Positions 25,626-33,320 of a stretch of DNA of 64,000 bases are shown piece after piece. Each line of letters starts with the position of its first letter. Positions within the stretch are counted from its first letter, which is position 1. The translations under genes and the position numbers were made by a program. The stretch covers positions 14,358 through 78,357 of the forward strand of contig NZ_JALJZY010000011.1 of assembly GCF_024171525.1 (NCBI RefSeq). The letters run 5' to 3'. The notes under the pieces were generated by a model. That model made no database searches. It had not been told where the DNA came from and worked only from the letters and a program-made list of their open reading frames with translations. This DNA is from Neisseriaceae bacterium HSC-16F19 (GTDB taxonomy: Bacteria; Pseudomonadota; Gammaproteobacteria; Burkholderiales; Neisseriaceae).

Positions 25626-26210
25626 ATGAGCTTTATGAATTTTTTCCGCGCCACCGCCGCCATGCTGCTCCTGGCCCTCGGCAGCACCGCTTGGGCGCAC
25701 GATGTGTCGCCGCAAAAACTGGTGCGCGATGCACGCAGCCAAATCGGCCAAACCGTCTCTTACGACCCGGCCTACCGCACGCTGGCCTACCCCATGGGCG
25801 ATGTGCCCTTGAGCACCGGCGTGTGCACCGATGTGATTGTGCGCGCCCTGCGCCATCAGGGCCTGGATTTGCAGCAGCAGATGCACGAAGACATGAAGGC
25901 GCATTTTTCTGCCTATCCCAAGCAATGGGGCTTGAAGCGTCCCGACCGCAATATCGACCACCGCCGCGTGCCCAATATCGCCACCTATTTCACCCGCCAG
26001 GGCTACCGTCTGAGCGACGGCAGCTATCAGAGCGGTGATATTGTTACCTGGGCGCTGGCCGACGGCCGCCCGCACATCGGCATCGTCTCCGACCGCAAGA
26101 GCAGAAAAGGCCATCCGCTGATTATCCACAATATCGGCAGCGGCACCCGTGAGGAAGACGTGCTTTACCAATACCGCATTACCGGCCATTTCCGCCTGCC
26201 TGCTAAGTAA
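25626..26210 (+). CDS. DUF1287 periplasmic protein
   Basis: A 194-residue secreted protein with signal peptide (1-24, ending TAWA). The rest is DUF1287, a fold related to NlpC/P60 amidases: DVPLSTGVCTDVIVRALR carries the candidate nucleophile Cys67 region, NIDHRRVPN and ADGRPHIGIVSD follow, and IIHNIGSGTREEDVL closes the domain. A cell-wall or amide substrate is likely but unproven. The patatin lipoprotein gene follows after 13 bp, so the two are probably co-transcribed. Confidence 0.85.
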   Translation: MSFMNFFRATAAMLLLALGSTAWAHDVSPQKLVRDARSQIGQTVSYDPAYRTLAYPMGDVPLSTGVCTDVIVRALRHQGLDLQQQMHEDMKAHFSAYPKQWGLKRPDRNIDHRRVPNIATYFTRQGYRLSDGSYQSGDIVTWALADGRPHIGIVSDRKSRKGHPLIIHNIGSGTREEDVLYQYRITGHFRLPAK

Positions 26211-26223
26211 GAAAGTCCCCCTT

Positions 26224-27126
26224 ATGTTGTCAAAACACACCGCCACCGCCCTGATTGCCGCCCTGGTCTTGTCCGCCTGCGGTCTCAGCGGCGGCAAATC
26301 CGCGCCGCAAACCCAAAGCAGCACCGCCGCCACCGCCAAACCCAAGGCCGTGGTTGCGCTGGCGCTGGGCGGCGGCGCCTCCAAAGGCTTTGCCCATATC
26401 GGCGTGATTAAAGTGCTGCACGCCGAAGGCATTCCGGTGGATGTGGTCACCGGCACCAGCGCCGGTGCGGTGGTGGGCAGCATGTACGCCTCCGGCATGA
26501 GCCCCGACCGGCTGGAACTGGAAGCGGAAATCCTGAAAAAAGCCGATGTGGTGGACCTCACACTCTCCACCAGCGGCTTTATCAAGGGCGAAAAACTGCA
26601 AAACTACATCAATCAAAAGGTGGGCAACCGCCCCATCCAGCAGTTTCCGAAGAAATTTGCCGCCGTGGCCACCGAATTCGGCAGCGGCCGCATGGCCAGT
26701 TTCAACCACGGCAATGCCGGGCAGGCGGTACGCGCTTCGGTGAGCATCCCCAATGTGTTCCAGCCCGCCGTGATTAACGGCAAACGCTATGTGGACGGCG
26801 GCCTGGTGGCGCCGGTACCGGTGACCGCGGCGCGCAATATGGGCGCCAATGTGGTGATTGCGGTGGACATTTCCGCCAAACCGGCCAAGCTGGAACAAGG
26901 CGCCGGTTTTCTGGCCTATCTCGACCAGAGCCTCAATATCATGAGCACCGCCGCGCTCAACAAAGAATTGTCCAAAGCCACCGTGGTCATCAAACCGCAG
27001 GTGCAGCAGCTGGGCGCCGTGGGCGGTTTTGACGAAAAAACCCAAGCCATACGCTTGGGCGAACAGGCCGCCCGCCAAGCCCTGCCGCAAATCCGTGCGG
27101 CATTAAAAGATTACCGCACACGTTGA
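26224..27126 (+). CDS. Patatin-like phospholipase, RssA-type lipoprotein
   Basis: A 300-residue protein with a lipoprotein signal (lipobox LSAC, Cys19) and a patatin domain. The oxyanion loop GGGASKGFAHIG, the nucleophile elbow GTSAG and the catalytic Asp in DGG are all present, so it should be an active Ser-Asp acyl hydrolase. Lipid anchoring places it at the envelope, where it may act on phospholipids. The start at 26224 gives the signal peptide; the upstream ATG at 26149 lies inside the preceding gene. The MORN kinase gene follows 84 bp later. Confidence 0.9.
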   Translation: MLSKHTATALIAALVLSACGLSGGKSAPQTQSSTAATAKPKAVVALALGGGASKGFAHIGVIKVLHAEGIPVDVVTGTSAGAVVGSMYASGMSPDRLELEAEILKKADVVDLTLSTSGFIKGEKLQNYINQKVGNRPIQQFPKKFAAVATEFGSGRMASFNHGNAGQAVRASVSIPNVFQPAVINGKRYVDGGLVAPVPVTAARNMGANVVIAVDISAKPAKLEQGAGFLAYLDQSLNIMSTAALNKELSKATVVIKPQVQQLGAVGGFDEKTQAIRLGEQAARQALPQIRAALKDYRTR

Positions 27127-27135
27127 CCGATAACT

Positions 27136-27165
27136 GTTTCAGGCAGCCGCAGACTGCCTGAAAAC
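27136..27165 (+). terminator. DUS-like hairpin after the patatin gene
   Basis: GTTTCAGGCAG and CTGCCTGAAAAC form a stem without a clear T-run, so read-through into the kinase gene is possible. Confidence 0.5.
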
Positions 27166-27210
27166 CCGCCGGACCTGCCCGCCCCATTTGAAAGCAAAGC
27201 ACACCGCATC

Positions 27211-29034
27211 ATGAGCCACACCGACTACCACCGCCAAGACGCCCTGCCCGCAGGCAGCCTGCTGCACAGCTACCGCATCGAACGCACCCTCGGTTCCGGT
27301 GCCTTCGGCATCACCTATCTGGCCCGCCACGACCTCTTGGGTTCCACCCACGTTATCAAGGAATACCTGCCCGACAGCGGCGTGCGCCAGCACGGCAGCA
27401 GCAGCGTACTGCCCAAAAGCAGTGCCGATGCCGACCTCTTCACCTGGGGTTTGCACAGCTTTTTTGAAGAAGCCAAGCTGCTGCACGGTTTGAGCCACCC
27501 GAATATCGTGAAGGTGACCGACCTTTTTGAGGCCAACGGCACGGCTTATTTCGTGATGCCGTATCTCGGCGGCACCACGCTGTACGCCTGGCTGCGCCAG
27601 CACCGTGAGGCCGATGCCGACACCCTCAACCGTATGTTTATCCCGCTGTTGGAGGGCTTGAAATACATCCACGAACGCGGCCTCCTGCACCGCGACATCA
27701 AGCCGGAAAACATCCTCATCAGCGAGGGCGAACAGCCGGTGCTCATTGATTTCGGCTCCGCGCGGCTGGCCATCGGCCACAAAAGCCGTGCGCTCACGCA
27801 AATCCTCACCCCGCATTTCGCCCCCATCGAACAATACAGCGCCAAGGGCGATTACACCCCGGCGCTGGATTTGTACAGCCTCTCCGGCTGTCTCTACCAG
27901 GCCGTGACCCGCGAACTGCCCGAAGAAGCGCCCTCGCGCCTGGGCGAAACCGACAGCCAGCCCAAGCTGGCCGGCAGCAGCTATGCGCGCCGCTATCCCG
28001 ACTATTGGCTCGCCGCCATCGACAAAGGCTTAAGCCTGCGCGCCGCCCAGCGTTTCCAAAGCGCGCTCGCCATGCAGCAGGCGCTGTTGGGCACGGATGC
28101 CGGTGAAGACCAGGCCGCCCCGGCCACCCGCATCAGCACAGCCGCCACCGCTCCGGCCGCCGCCCGCACCACCGTACAACCCGCCGCCGCCCAAACACCC
28201 GCACCCAAAAGCAGCGGCAAACGCCTGTGGCTGTGGGCCTCCCTGCCCGCACTGGCGTTGGCAGGCATAGCCGCCACCGTCCTCTACCGCGACCAAGAGG
28301 CCGACACAAGCCCTGCCGCCGCCAGCCAGGCCGCACCCGCCGCCAGTGCCGTGGACGGCATCCAACAGGAAAACTACCACGGCACCCTGCGCTATCCCGA
28401 CGGCTCCGTATATGAAGGCATGATCAGCAACGGCCGCGCCAACGACCCCGAAGGCAAACGCACCTATGCCAACGGCGCCGTGTGCATCGGCAGCTTCAAA
28501 GACGACGAGCGCCACGGCGAAGTGTTATGCAGCGGCTATCCCGACGGCAGCCGCTATGAAGGCGAGTGGCAGCGCGACCGCAGGCACGGCGAGGGCGAAT
28601 ACCGCTACGGCAACGGCGACCGATACAAAGGCTGGTGGCAAAACGACCGCCGCCACGGCTCCGGCGTACACACCTACACCCACGGCCCCATGGTGGTGAT
28701 TTACCAAGGCGGCTTTGCCGACGACCATCCCGAAGGCGAAGGTGCACTGACCTATCCGGATAACGGCGATGTCTGCTACGGCACTTTTGGCCAAGACAGC
28801 GCCGCCTTCCACTGCCCCTCCGACAAGGTGCCCGGTTTTTACCGCGACTACAAAGGCGGCTTCAAAGACGGCTGGCCCTCCGGCGAAGGCGAAGCCCTCT
28901 TCAACAACGGCGCCAGCTATGTCGGCCAATGGCAAAACGGCACCTTTCACGGCCAAGGTGTCCTCATCACCTCCAACGGCAGCGTGTACCGCGGACAGTT
29001 TGTCCAAGGCAAACCGGTGGACGATGCGCCTTAA
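27211..29034 (+). CDS. Receptor-like Ser/Thr kinase with C-terminal MORN repeats
   Basis: A 607-residue fusion. The kinase domain (about 20-295) has the Gly loop LGSGAFG, Lys50 in HVIKEY, the catalytic loop HRDIKPEN (Asp162) and DFG-type DFGSA (Asp180), so it should be active. An Ala/Pro-rich linker leads to one membrane helix (339-359). From residue 389 to the end are about eight MORN-type units such as YEGEWQRDRRHGEG and YVGQWQNGTFHGQG, predicted periplasmic if the kinase is cytoplasmic. The kinase half is clearly paralogous to the kinase at 54377-55921, sharing ANGTAYFVMPYL and LTQILTP. Ligand and substrates are unknown. Confidence 0.9.
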   Translation: MSHTDYHRQDALPAGSLLHSYRIERTLGSGAFGITYLARHDLLGSTHVIKEYLPDSGVRQHGSSSVLPKSSADADLFTWGLHSFFEEAKLLHGLSHPNIVKVTDLFEANGTAYFVMPYLGGTTLYAWLRQHREADADTLNRMFIPLLEGLKYIHERGLLHRDIKPENILISEGEQPVLIDFGSARLAIGHKSRALTQILTPHFAPIEQYSAKGDYTPALDLYSLSGCLYQAVTRELPEEAPSRLGETDSQPKLAGSSYARRYPDYWLAAIDKGLSLRAAQRFQSALAMQQALLGTDAGEDQAAPATRISTAATAPAAARTTVQPAAAQTPAPKSSGKRLWLWASLPALALAGIAATVLYRDQEADTSPAAASQAAPAASAVDGIQQENYHGTLRYPDGSVYEGMISNGRANDPEGKRTYANGAVCIGSFKDDERHGEVLCSGYPDGSRYEGEWQRDRRHGEGEYRYGNGDRYKGWWQNDRRHGSGVHTYTHGPMVVIYQGGFADDHPEGEGALTYPDNGDVCYGTFGQDSAAFHCPSDKVPGFYRDYKGGFKDGWPSGEGEALFNNGASYVGQWQNGTFHGQGVLITSNGSVYRGQFVQGKPVDDAP

Positions 29035-29046
29035 GCGTCAAACCGC

Positions 29047-29087
29047 CAAAAAGGCTGCCTGAAAAATTTTCAGGCAGCCTTTTTACA
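29047..29087. terminator. Convergent DUS-pair terminator
   Basis: AAAGGCTGCCTGAAAA and its inverted copy, ending in five T on the plus strand, between the kinase gene and pyrI. Confidence 0.82.
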
Positions 29088-29097
29088 CCCGCAAACC

Positions 29098-29556
29098 TTA
29101 AGCTTCGGCCACCGCCTCGCGCACATAGGTTTTTTCGCAATAATGGCATTTGAGCTTGGTCTGGCCGTCATTCTGGCGCACATAAAACAAGCTCGTCACC
29201 GGCTCGCCGTGGCTGGCGCAATTGCGGTTGGGGCAGCGGAACACTTCGCTGATTTTCTCCGGCAGGGTGAGGTGTTTTTTCTTCACCACGCTGAAGTCGG
29301 CAATCACATTCACCGTGGCCGTGGGCGCAAACAGCGCCAGGCGGTTGGCGGCCTCGTCGTCCAGCTGCACGCCGGTAATCTTGATGATGTCTTTGCTGCC
29401 GTGGTTTTTGCTCGGCAGATTAAAACCCACAGTCACGGCGCTGCCGTAATCCAAGAGCTTGAACTGGCGCAAAATCGCCAAGCCCTGCCCCGCCGGGATG
29501 TGGTCGATCACCGTGCCGTCTTTAATGGCTTCGACACTGAGTTTGGTATGGCTCAT
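29098..29556 (-). CDS. pyrI: Aspartate carbamoyltransferase regulatory subunit
   Basis: PyrI binds CTP, UTP or ATP and controls the PyrB catalytic trimers allosterically. The 152-residue protein has the nucleotide-binding N-terminal domain (DGTVIDHIPAGQGL) and four zinc cysteines, Cys108, Cys113, Cys137 and Cys140. The start at 29556 has a ribosome site (GGAGTG) in the 11-bp gap after pyrB; the open frame that extends to 29958 is out of frame with pyrB and not used. Confidence 0.96.
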   Translation of the reverse strand: MSHTKLSVEAIKDGTVIDHIPAGQGLAILRQFKLLDYGSAVTVGFNLPSKNHGSKDIIKITGVQLDDEAANRLALFAPTATVNVIADFSVVKKKHLTLPEKISEVFRCPNRNCASHGEPVTSLFYVRQNDGQTKLKCHYCEKTYVREAVAEA

Positions 29557-29567
29557 GGGGCACTCCT

Positions 29568-30488
29568 TCACACTTGTTCGTTCAAAATCAGCGACACAAT
29601 CGCCTGGCGCGCAAACACGCCGTTGCTGGCCTGCTCGAAATAATAGGCATGCGGCGTGGCATCGACATCCGGGTGGATTTCGTCCACCCGCGGCAGCGGA
29701 TGCAGCACGCGCAGATTGGGCTTGGCCCCGGCGAGCATGGCGGCATTGAGATTGAATTTGCCCTGGATTTTGGCAAATTCCTGCTCGTCGAAACGCTCGC
29801 GCTGCACGCGGGTCATATACAGAATATCGGCCCAGGCCACCGCCTCTTCCAGATTGGGAAACACCTCGAAACGGCAGCCGTGCTCGGCCAAGCCCTCGGT
29901 GATGTAATCGGGCATGGCGAGGCTGGGCGGCGACACAAAGGCAAATTCGCAGCCCCAACGTTGCAACGCCTGCGCCAGCGAATGCACGGTGCGGCCGTAT
30001 TTCAAATCCCCGGCCATGGCGATTTTGAGGTTTTTCAGGCTGCCCTGGGTTTCGTAAATGGTGACCAAATCGAGCAGGGTTTGGCTGGGATGCTGGTTGG
30101 TACCGTCGCCGGCATTGATCACCGGCACGGCGGAAAACTCGCTCGCCACCCGCGCCGCACCGTCTTTGGGATGGCGCATCACAATGGCGTCGGTATAGCT
30201 GCTGATGATGCGGGCGGTATCGGCCAAGGTTTCGCCTTTTTTGGCGCTGGTATTGGCGCCGTCGGCAAAACCGATGACCTGGCCGCCCAAGCGCTGCACC
30301 GCGGTTTCAAACGACAAACGCGTGCGCGTGGAAGGCTCGAAAAAACAGGAGGCAATCAGGCGGCCGCGCAACAAATCCGGCTGCGGCGTCTGCTTGAGTT
30401 TGAGGGAGGTGTGCAGCAGGCATTCGAGCTGGGCATCGGACAAATCGTTAACAGATACCAAATGGCTGCGGTAAAGCGGATTGGTCAT
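29568..30488 (-). CDS. pyrB: Aspartate carbamoyltransferase catalytic subunit
   Basis: PyrB joins carbamoyl phosphate to aspartate, the first committed step of pyrimidine synthesis. The 306-residue protein contains the carbamoyl-phosphate motif STRTRLSFE, the HPSQTLLD segment and the aspartate-site VQRERF region. The start at 30488 (MTNPLYRSHL) is preferred over the ATG 12 bases upstream. The leader carries a translated attenuator, so expression should respond to UTP. Confidence 0.96.
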   Translation of the reverse strand: MTNPLYRSHLVSVNDLSDAQLECLLHTSLKLKQTPQPDLLRGRLIASCFFEPSTRTRLSFETAVQRLGGQVIGFADGANTSAKKGETLADTARIISSYTDAIVMRHPKDGAARVASEFSAVPVINAGDGTNQHPSQTLLDLVTIYETQGSLKNLKIAMAGDLKYGRTVHSLAQALQRWGCEFAFVSPPSLAMPDYITEGLAEHGCRFEVFPNLEEAVAWADILYMTRVQRERFDEQEFAKIQGKFNLNAAMLAGAKPNLRVLHPLPRVDEIHPDVDATPHAYYFEQASNGVFARQAIVSLILNEQV

Positions 30489-30528
30489 GGCATACCTCAA
30501 AACGGATGGAAAGCGGAAATCGGGCGAT

Positions 30529-30552
30529 AAAAAAGCCCTTCGCTAAAGGGCT
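30529..30552 (-). promoter_or_regulatory. pyrBI attenuator (intrinsic terminator in leader)
   Basis: The minus strand has AGCCCTT-TAGCG-AAGGGCT followed by six T, about 40 bases before the pyrB start. The stop codon of the leader peptide falls in the loop, as in the UTP-sensing pyrBI attenuator of enterics. Confidence 0.82.
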
Positions 30553-30623
30553 GTGTTTAATAACAATAAAACATGCGCCGCAGCAAAGCAGGCGGATGTC
30601 GGCAGGGCGGACAAAGCGGGCAT
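30543..30623 (-). CDS. pyrBI leader peptide (PyrL-like)
   Basis: A 26-codon frame starts with ATG at 30623 and ends with TAG at 30543-30545 inside the attenuator hairpin. It begins MPALSALPTS and ends HVLLLLNTAL. The U-rich stretch GTTTTATTGTTATTAAAC just before the hairpin would let RNA polymerase pause when UTP is low, coupling translation to anti-termination. Too short for standard gene callers; no similarity to E. coli PyrL is claimed beyond layout. Confidence 0.72.
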   Translation of the reverse strand: MPALSALPTSACFAAAHVLLLLNTAL

Positions 30624-30658
30624 GGCGTGGAATTCCGGCAGGGTGGAAAGGTGGCTGA

Positions 30659-30667
30659 ATTATAGCA
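30659..30667 (-). promoter_or_regulatory. pyrBI promoter, extended -10
   Basis: The minus strand reads TGCTATAAT, a perfect -10 with TGn extension; the -35 region is weak. Confidence 0.65.
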
Positions 30668-30702
30668 AAAATCGGGCATGCAGGCTGCCTGAAACCGCAA
30701 AC

Positions 30703-30781
30703 AGATTCTGCGACTGCGCTGTCGCTGCGCGCAGAATGACGGGCTTGCGGTCATCCTGCGCGCAGTCGCAGGATCTTGATG
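30703..30781. repeat. Family G hairpin repeat
   Basis: CAGATTCTGCGAC..GCGCAGAATGACGGG followed by TCATCCTGCGCGCAGTCGCAGGATC; a near copy lies at 31631-31710 and half a copy at 63626-63667. Confidence 0.75.
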
Positions 30782-30785
30782 ACAA

Positions 30786-30848
30786 GTAGGTCGGCTCTCC
30801 GAGCCGACGCGCATAAAATTTTAAAGTCGGCTCGGAGAGCCGACCTAC
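30786..30848. repeat. REP family A, inverted pair
   Basis: GTAG plus GTCGGCTCTCCGAGCCGAC and its inverted copy ending in CTAC. Confidence 0.85.
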
Positions 30849-30877
30849 CGCTGCGCTACTATGCCGTTATGGCTTTT

Positions 30878-30901
30878 GTCGGGCATCAGTGCCCGACCTA
30901 C
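30878..30901. repeat. REP family D, single unit
   Basis: GTCGGGCATCAGTGCCCGAC followed by CTAC; the 20 bases upstream (TATGCCGTTATGGCTTTT) are also shared with the copy at 31584. Confidence 0.72.
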
Positions 30902-30903
30902 GG

Positions 30904-31554
30904 TCAAACCTGGTCCCTCCCCCAAGCCTCCGCCACCGCCGCCGCATTCACCAGCAACACCGCCCCCGCTGCCCGCATCGCCGTTTCCGCCGCAGCCACG
31001 GTTTCCGCCGCAATGCCACGGCAGGCGGCCAGATTCACATACACCTGCCAGCCGCCGCGATTATGGCGGCACAGCTGCAAGACCGTATCCTTGACACAAT
31101 AATCGGTGGCCAAACCGCCCACCACAATCTGCCGCGCCTGCCGCACTTCAAGCCATTCCAACAAACCGGTGCTCACGCGCTCGTGCCCGTCGTGAAAGCA
31201 GGCGCCATAGGGGTGCAGATGGCGGTCCAAGCCTTTGTGCACCAGAAAATCATAGTCTTCCGGCTCCGGCAGCCCCGGCAGCGGCAGAAAACCTTCCGTA
31301 CCCACCTCGGCATGGCGCACCCAGGTCAAATCCGCATGCGGATACGCCAAAGGCTGCAACATTTGGTCGGGGCTGTCCACCACCCACACCGCTTGGGCGC
31401 TGTGGGCATCGCGGGTGAGCACACGGTAATCGGCCAATGCGGCTTGGGCATTGAGTTCGGGCACAATCAAATCGCCCTCGGCCACCGGCAATTCCTGCGG
31501 GCACAAAGGCGAAAATGCCCGTTGGGCGTCCACTTCGATACTGATGCGTGTCAT
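30904..31554 (-). CDS. Nicotinamidase-like cysteine hydrolase (PncA type)
   Basis: A 216-residue isochorismatase-fold protein with the Asp-Lys-Cys triad of nicotinamidases: Asp9 in EVDAQRAF, Lys107 in LVHKGLD and Cys153 in GLATDYCVKDT. Asp49 and His51 in LTRDAH match metal ligands of PncA. It probably converts nicotinamide to nicotinate in NAD salvage; another amide substrate cannot be excluded. REP repeats flank the gene on both sides. Confidence 0.82.
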   Translation of the reverse strand: MTRISIEVDAQRAFSPLCPQELPVAEGDLIVPELNAQAALADYRVLTRDAHSAQAVWVVDSPDQMLQPLAYPHADLTWVRHAEVGTEGFLPLPGLPEPEDYDFLVHKGLDRHLHPYGACFHDGHERVSTGLLEWLEVRQARQIVVGGLATDYCVKDTVLQLCRHNRGGWQVYVNLAACRGIAAETVAAAETAMRAAGAVLLVNAAAVAEAWGRDQV

Positions 31555-31583
31555 GCAGTGTTCCTTATGCTGTTATGGATTTT

Positions 31584-31607
31584 GTCGGGCATCAATGCCC
31601 GACCTAC
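31584..31607. repeat. REP family D, single unit
   Basis: GTCGGGCATCAATGCCCGAC followed by CTAC. Confidence 0.72.
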
Positions 31608-31630
31608 GGCTGGCTGCCTGAAACGACAAA

Positions 31631-31710
31631 CAGATTCTGCGACTTCGCTGTCGCTGCGCGCAGAATGACCGGACTGTTGTCATCCTGCGCGCAGTCGCAG
31701 GATCTTGATG
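31631..31710. repeat. Family G hairpin repeat
   Basis: Near-identical to 30703-30781, including CCTGCGCGCAGTCGCAGGAT. Confidence 0.75.
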
Positions 31711-31721
31711 GCACATCAGCC

Positions 31722-31799
31722 GTAGGTCGGATACTTGTATCCGACACATCATCATGTGCAAAAGCCTTGCCCAATGTCGGATTCAAGAATCCGACCTAC
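31722..31799. repeat. REP family E, inverted pair
   Basis: GTAG plus GTCGGATACTTGTATCCGAC and an inverted partner GTCGGATTCAAGAATCCGAC ending in CTAC. The two palindromes differ in loop and arms but keep the outer GTCGGAT. Confidence 0.75.
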
Positions 31800-31912
31800 G
31801 GCTGCCTGAAACCAAACACAGTGAGTTTCTGCGTAGTCAAAACCGCCGCCAGCATAACACGCGCCGCCGCTTCTGCTAAGATGCGGGGCTATGTCACTAC
31901 CGGAATAACCCT

Positions 31913-32953
31913 ATGGACATACGCCCGCAACATCTGCAAGACGCCGTGGACCACGGCATTATCAATCCGCAACAGGCCGAGGCGCTGTGGCAGCTGTGGC
32001 AAACGCAAAACCGCCATGTGCCGCAGTTTCGCATGAGTCATGTGCTCTATTATCTCGGCGGCCTCATCGCCATCGGCGCCATGTCGCTGTTTATGAATTT
32101 GGGCTGGGAACATTTCGGCGGCGGCGCCATTGTGGCGCTGTGCGTGGTGTACGGCATCGCCGCGCTGGCGCTGACCGAATATTTCGGCCGCAAAAACCTG
32201 CTGATTCCCGCCGGACTCACCGCCGCCTTTGGGGTGGTACTGGTGCCTTTGGCGGTGTATGGCGCCCAACAGGCGCTGGGCCTGTGGCCGGACGACTGGC
32301 ATTACCGCGACTACCACCGCTGGGCGGACTGGCGCTGGGTGATGATGGAGCTGGCCACGCTGGCCGCCGCGGCGCTGATGTTGTGGCGCTATCGCTATCC
32401 TTTCCTCATGCTGCCGCTGGCGGTCACCCTGTGGTATGTGTCTATGGATGCGGCCGAATGGTGGCTGCTGGCAGATACCGGTTTTGCATCCATGGAATTC
32501 AAATACCGCGTCTCCATGGTCTTTGGCCTGGCCATGCTGGCCCTGGCGGTGTGGATTGATTTTCGCAACCACAGCCGTCGCGATTTCCCGTTTTGGCTGT
32601 ATATCTTCGGCACGCTCACCTTCTGGTGCGGCCTCACATTTCTCGATTCCGACAGCGAATGGGCAAAATTCGTTTATTTCCTCATTAATGTGACCTTGGT
32701 GTTTGCCGGGGTGTTGCTGCGCCGCCGCGTGCTCGCCGTATTCGGCGCCATGGGCATGTTCGGCTACGGCTGGTATTTGGCCGACAAGATATTCAAAGAC
32801 AGCTGGCTGTTTCCCATCGCCCTGACCCTGTTGGGGCTGGTGATGGTGGGCATAGGCGTGTGGTGGCAAAAAAACGAAGCCCGCTTAAACCGGCAACTGC
32901 GCCAGGCCATGCCCAAACCGATACGCGAATTTCTGGAACGTAAAGCTGTTTAA
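31913..32953 (+). CDS. DUF2157-like polytopic membrane protein
   Basis: A 346-residue protein with a short N-terminal soluble part (1-40) and about nine membrane helices, ending in a basic tail. The opening (LQDAVDHGIINPQQAEALWQLW, residues 8-29, then SHVLYYLGGLIAIGAMSLFM) resembles DUF2157 proteins. No catalytic motif is visible and the function is unknown. A DUS-pair terminator follows. Confidence 0.7.
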   Translation: MDIRPQHLQDAVDHGIINPQQAEALWQLWQTQNRHVPQFRMSHVLYYLGGLIAIGAMSLFMNLGWEHFGGGAIVALCVVYGIAALALTEYFGRKNLLIPAGLTAAFGVVLVPLAVYGAQQALGLWPDDWHYRDYHRWADWRWVMMELATLAAAALMLWRYRYPFLMLPLAVTLWYVSMDAAEWWLLADTGFASMEFKYRVSMVFGLAMLALAVWIDFRNHSRRDFPFWLYIFGTLTFWCGLTFLDSDSEWAKFVYFLINVTLVFAGVLLRRRVLAVFGAMGMFGYGWYLADKIFKDSWLFPIALTLLGLVMVGIGVWWQKNEARLNRQLRQAMPKPIREFLERKAV

Positions 32954-32960
32954 TCACCCA

Positions 32961-32998
32961 CAGGCTGCCTGAAACCGTTTTTCAGGCAGCCCTTTTTT
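32961..32998 (+). terminator. DUS-pair terminator
   Basis: AGGCTGCCTGAAA and its inverted copy followed by TTTTTT, 10 bases after the stop of the membrane protein. Confidence 0.85.
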
Positions 32999-33059
32999 GC
33001 ACCCAATTCCCAAAAGCATTATCCTTGCGCCTTTTGCTGTCCGCTTGCACTCCCTTCCC

Positions 33060-33320
33060 ATGCCCACCTTGTATCTGTCTGCCGATGATATCGAACGCAG
33101 CTATGGTAGCGGTAATTTTGACGATGCCGCCGACACCCTGGCCGCCTGGCTGGCCGGGCACGGCATCCACAGTGTCCGCTTCGATATCGACAGCACGCAT
33201 CCCAACCCTTGGTTTCACGCCTTATGCGTGGAACTGCCTGTTGTTGACCCTGCCCTGTTGCAGCATTTTTACGCCTGGCTCGCCCAGGAAAACATTGAAA
33301 TTTTGAAAGTCACACCATGA
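33060..33320 (+). CDS. Small hypothetical protein coupled to tex
   Basis: An 86-residue acidic protein starting MPTLYLSADDIERSYGSG; I recognise no family. The start at 33060 is preferred because the upstream ATG (32997) falls in the terminator region. Its stop codon overlaps the tex start (ATGA), so translation of the two is probably coupled. Confidence 0.68.
   Translation: MPTLYLSADDIERSYGSGNFDDAADTLAAWLAGHGIHSVRFDIDSTHPNPWFHALCVELPVVDPALLQHFYAWLAQENIEILKVTP

Larger units (their letters stand above)
31555..31912. other. Repeat-rich intergenic region
   Basis: This 358-bp gap is almost filled by a family D REP unit (31584-31607), a family G repeat (31631-31710) and a family E pair (31722-31799), plus two DUS copies. 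The order D, G, E mirrors the G, A, D cluster on the other side of the nicotinamidase gene. Confidence 0.75.

Noticed and set aside
29098..29958. 286-codon frame as an extended pyrI
   Set aside because: The first 134 codons overlap pyrB in another frame; the pyrI start at 29556 has a ribosome site and the correct N-terminus.
30703..31799. Possible CRISPR array
   Set aside because: Repeats are palindromic REP-type units of different families with no regular spacing, and no cas genes are present.
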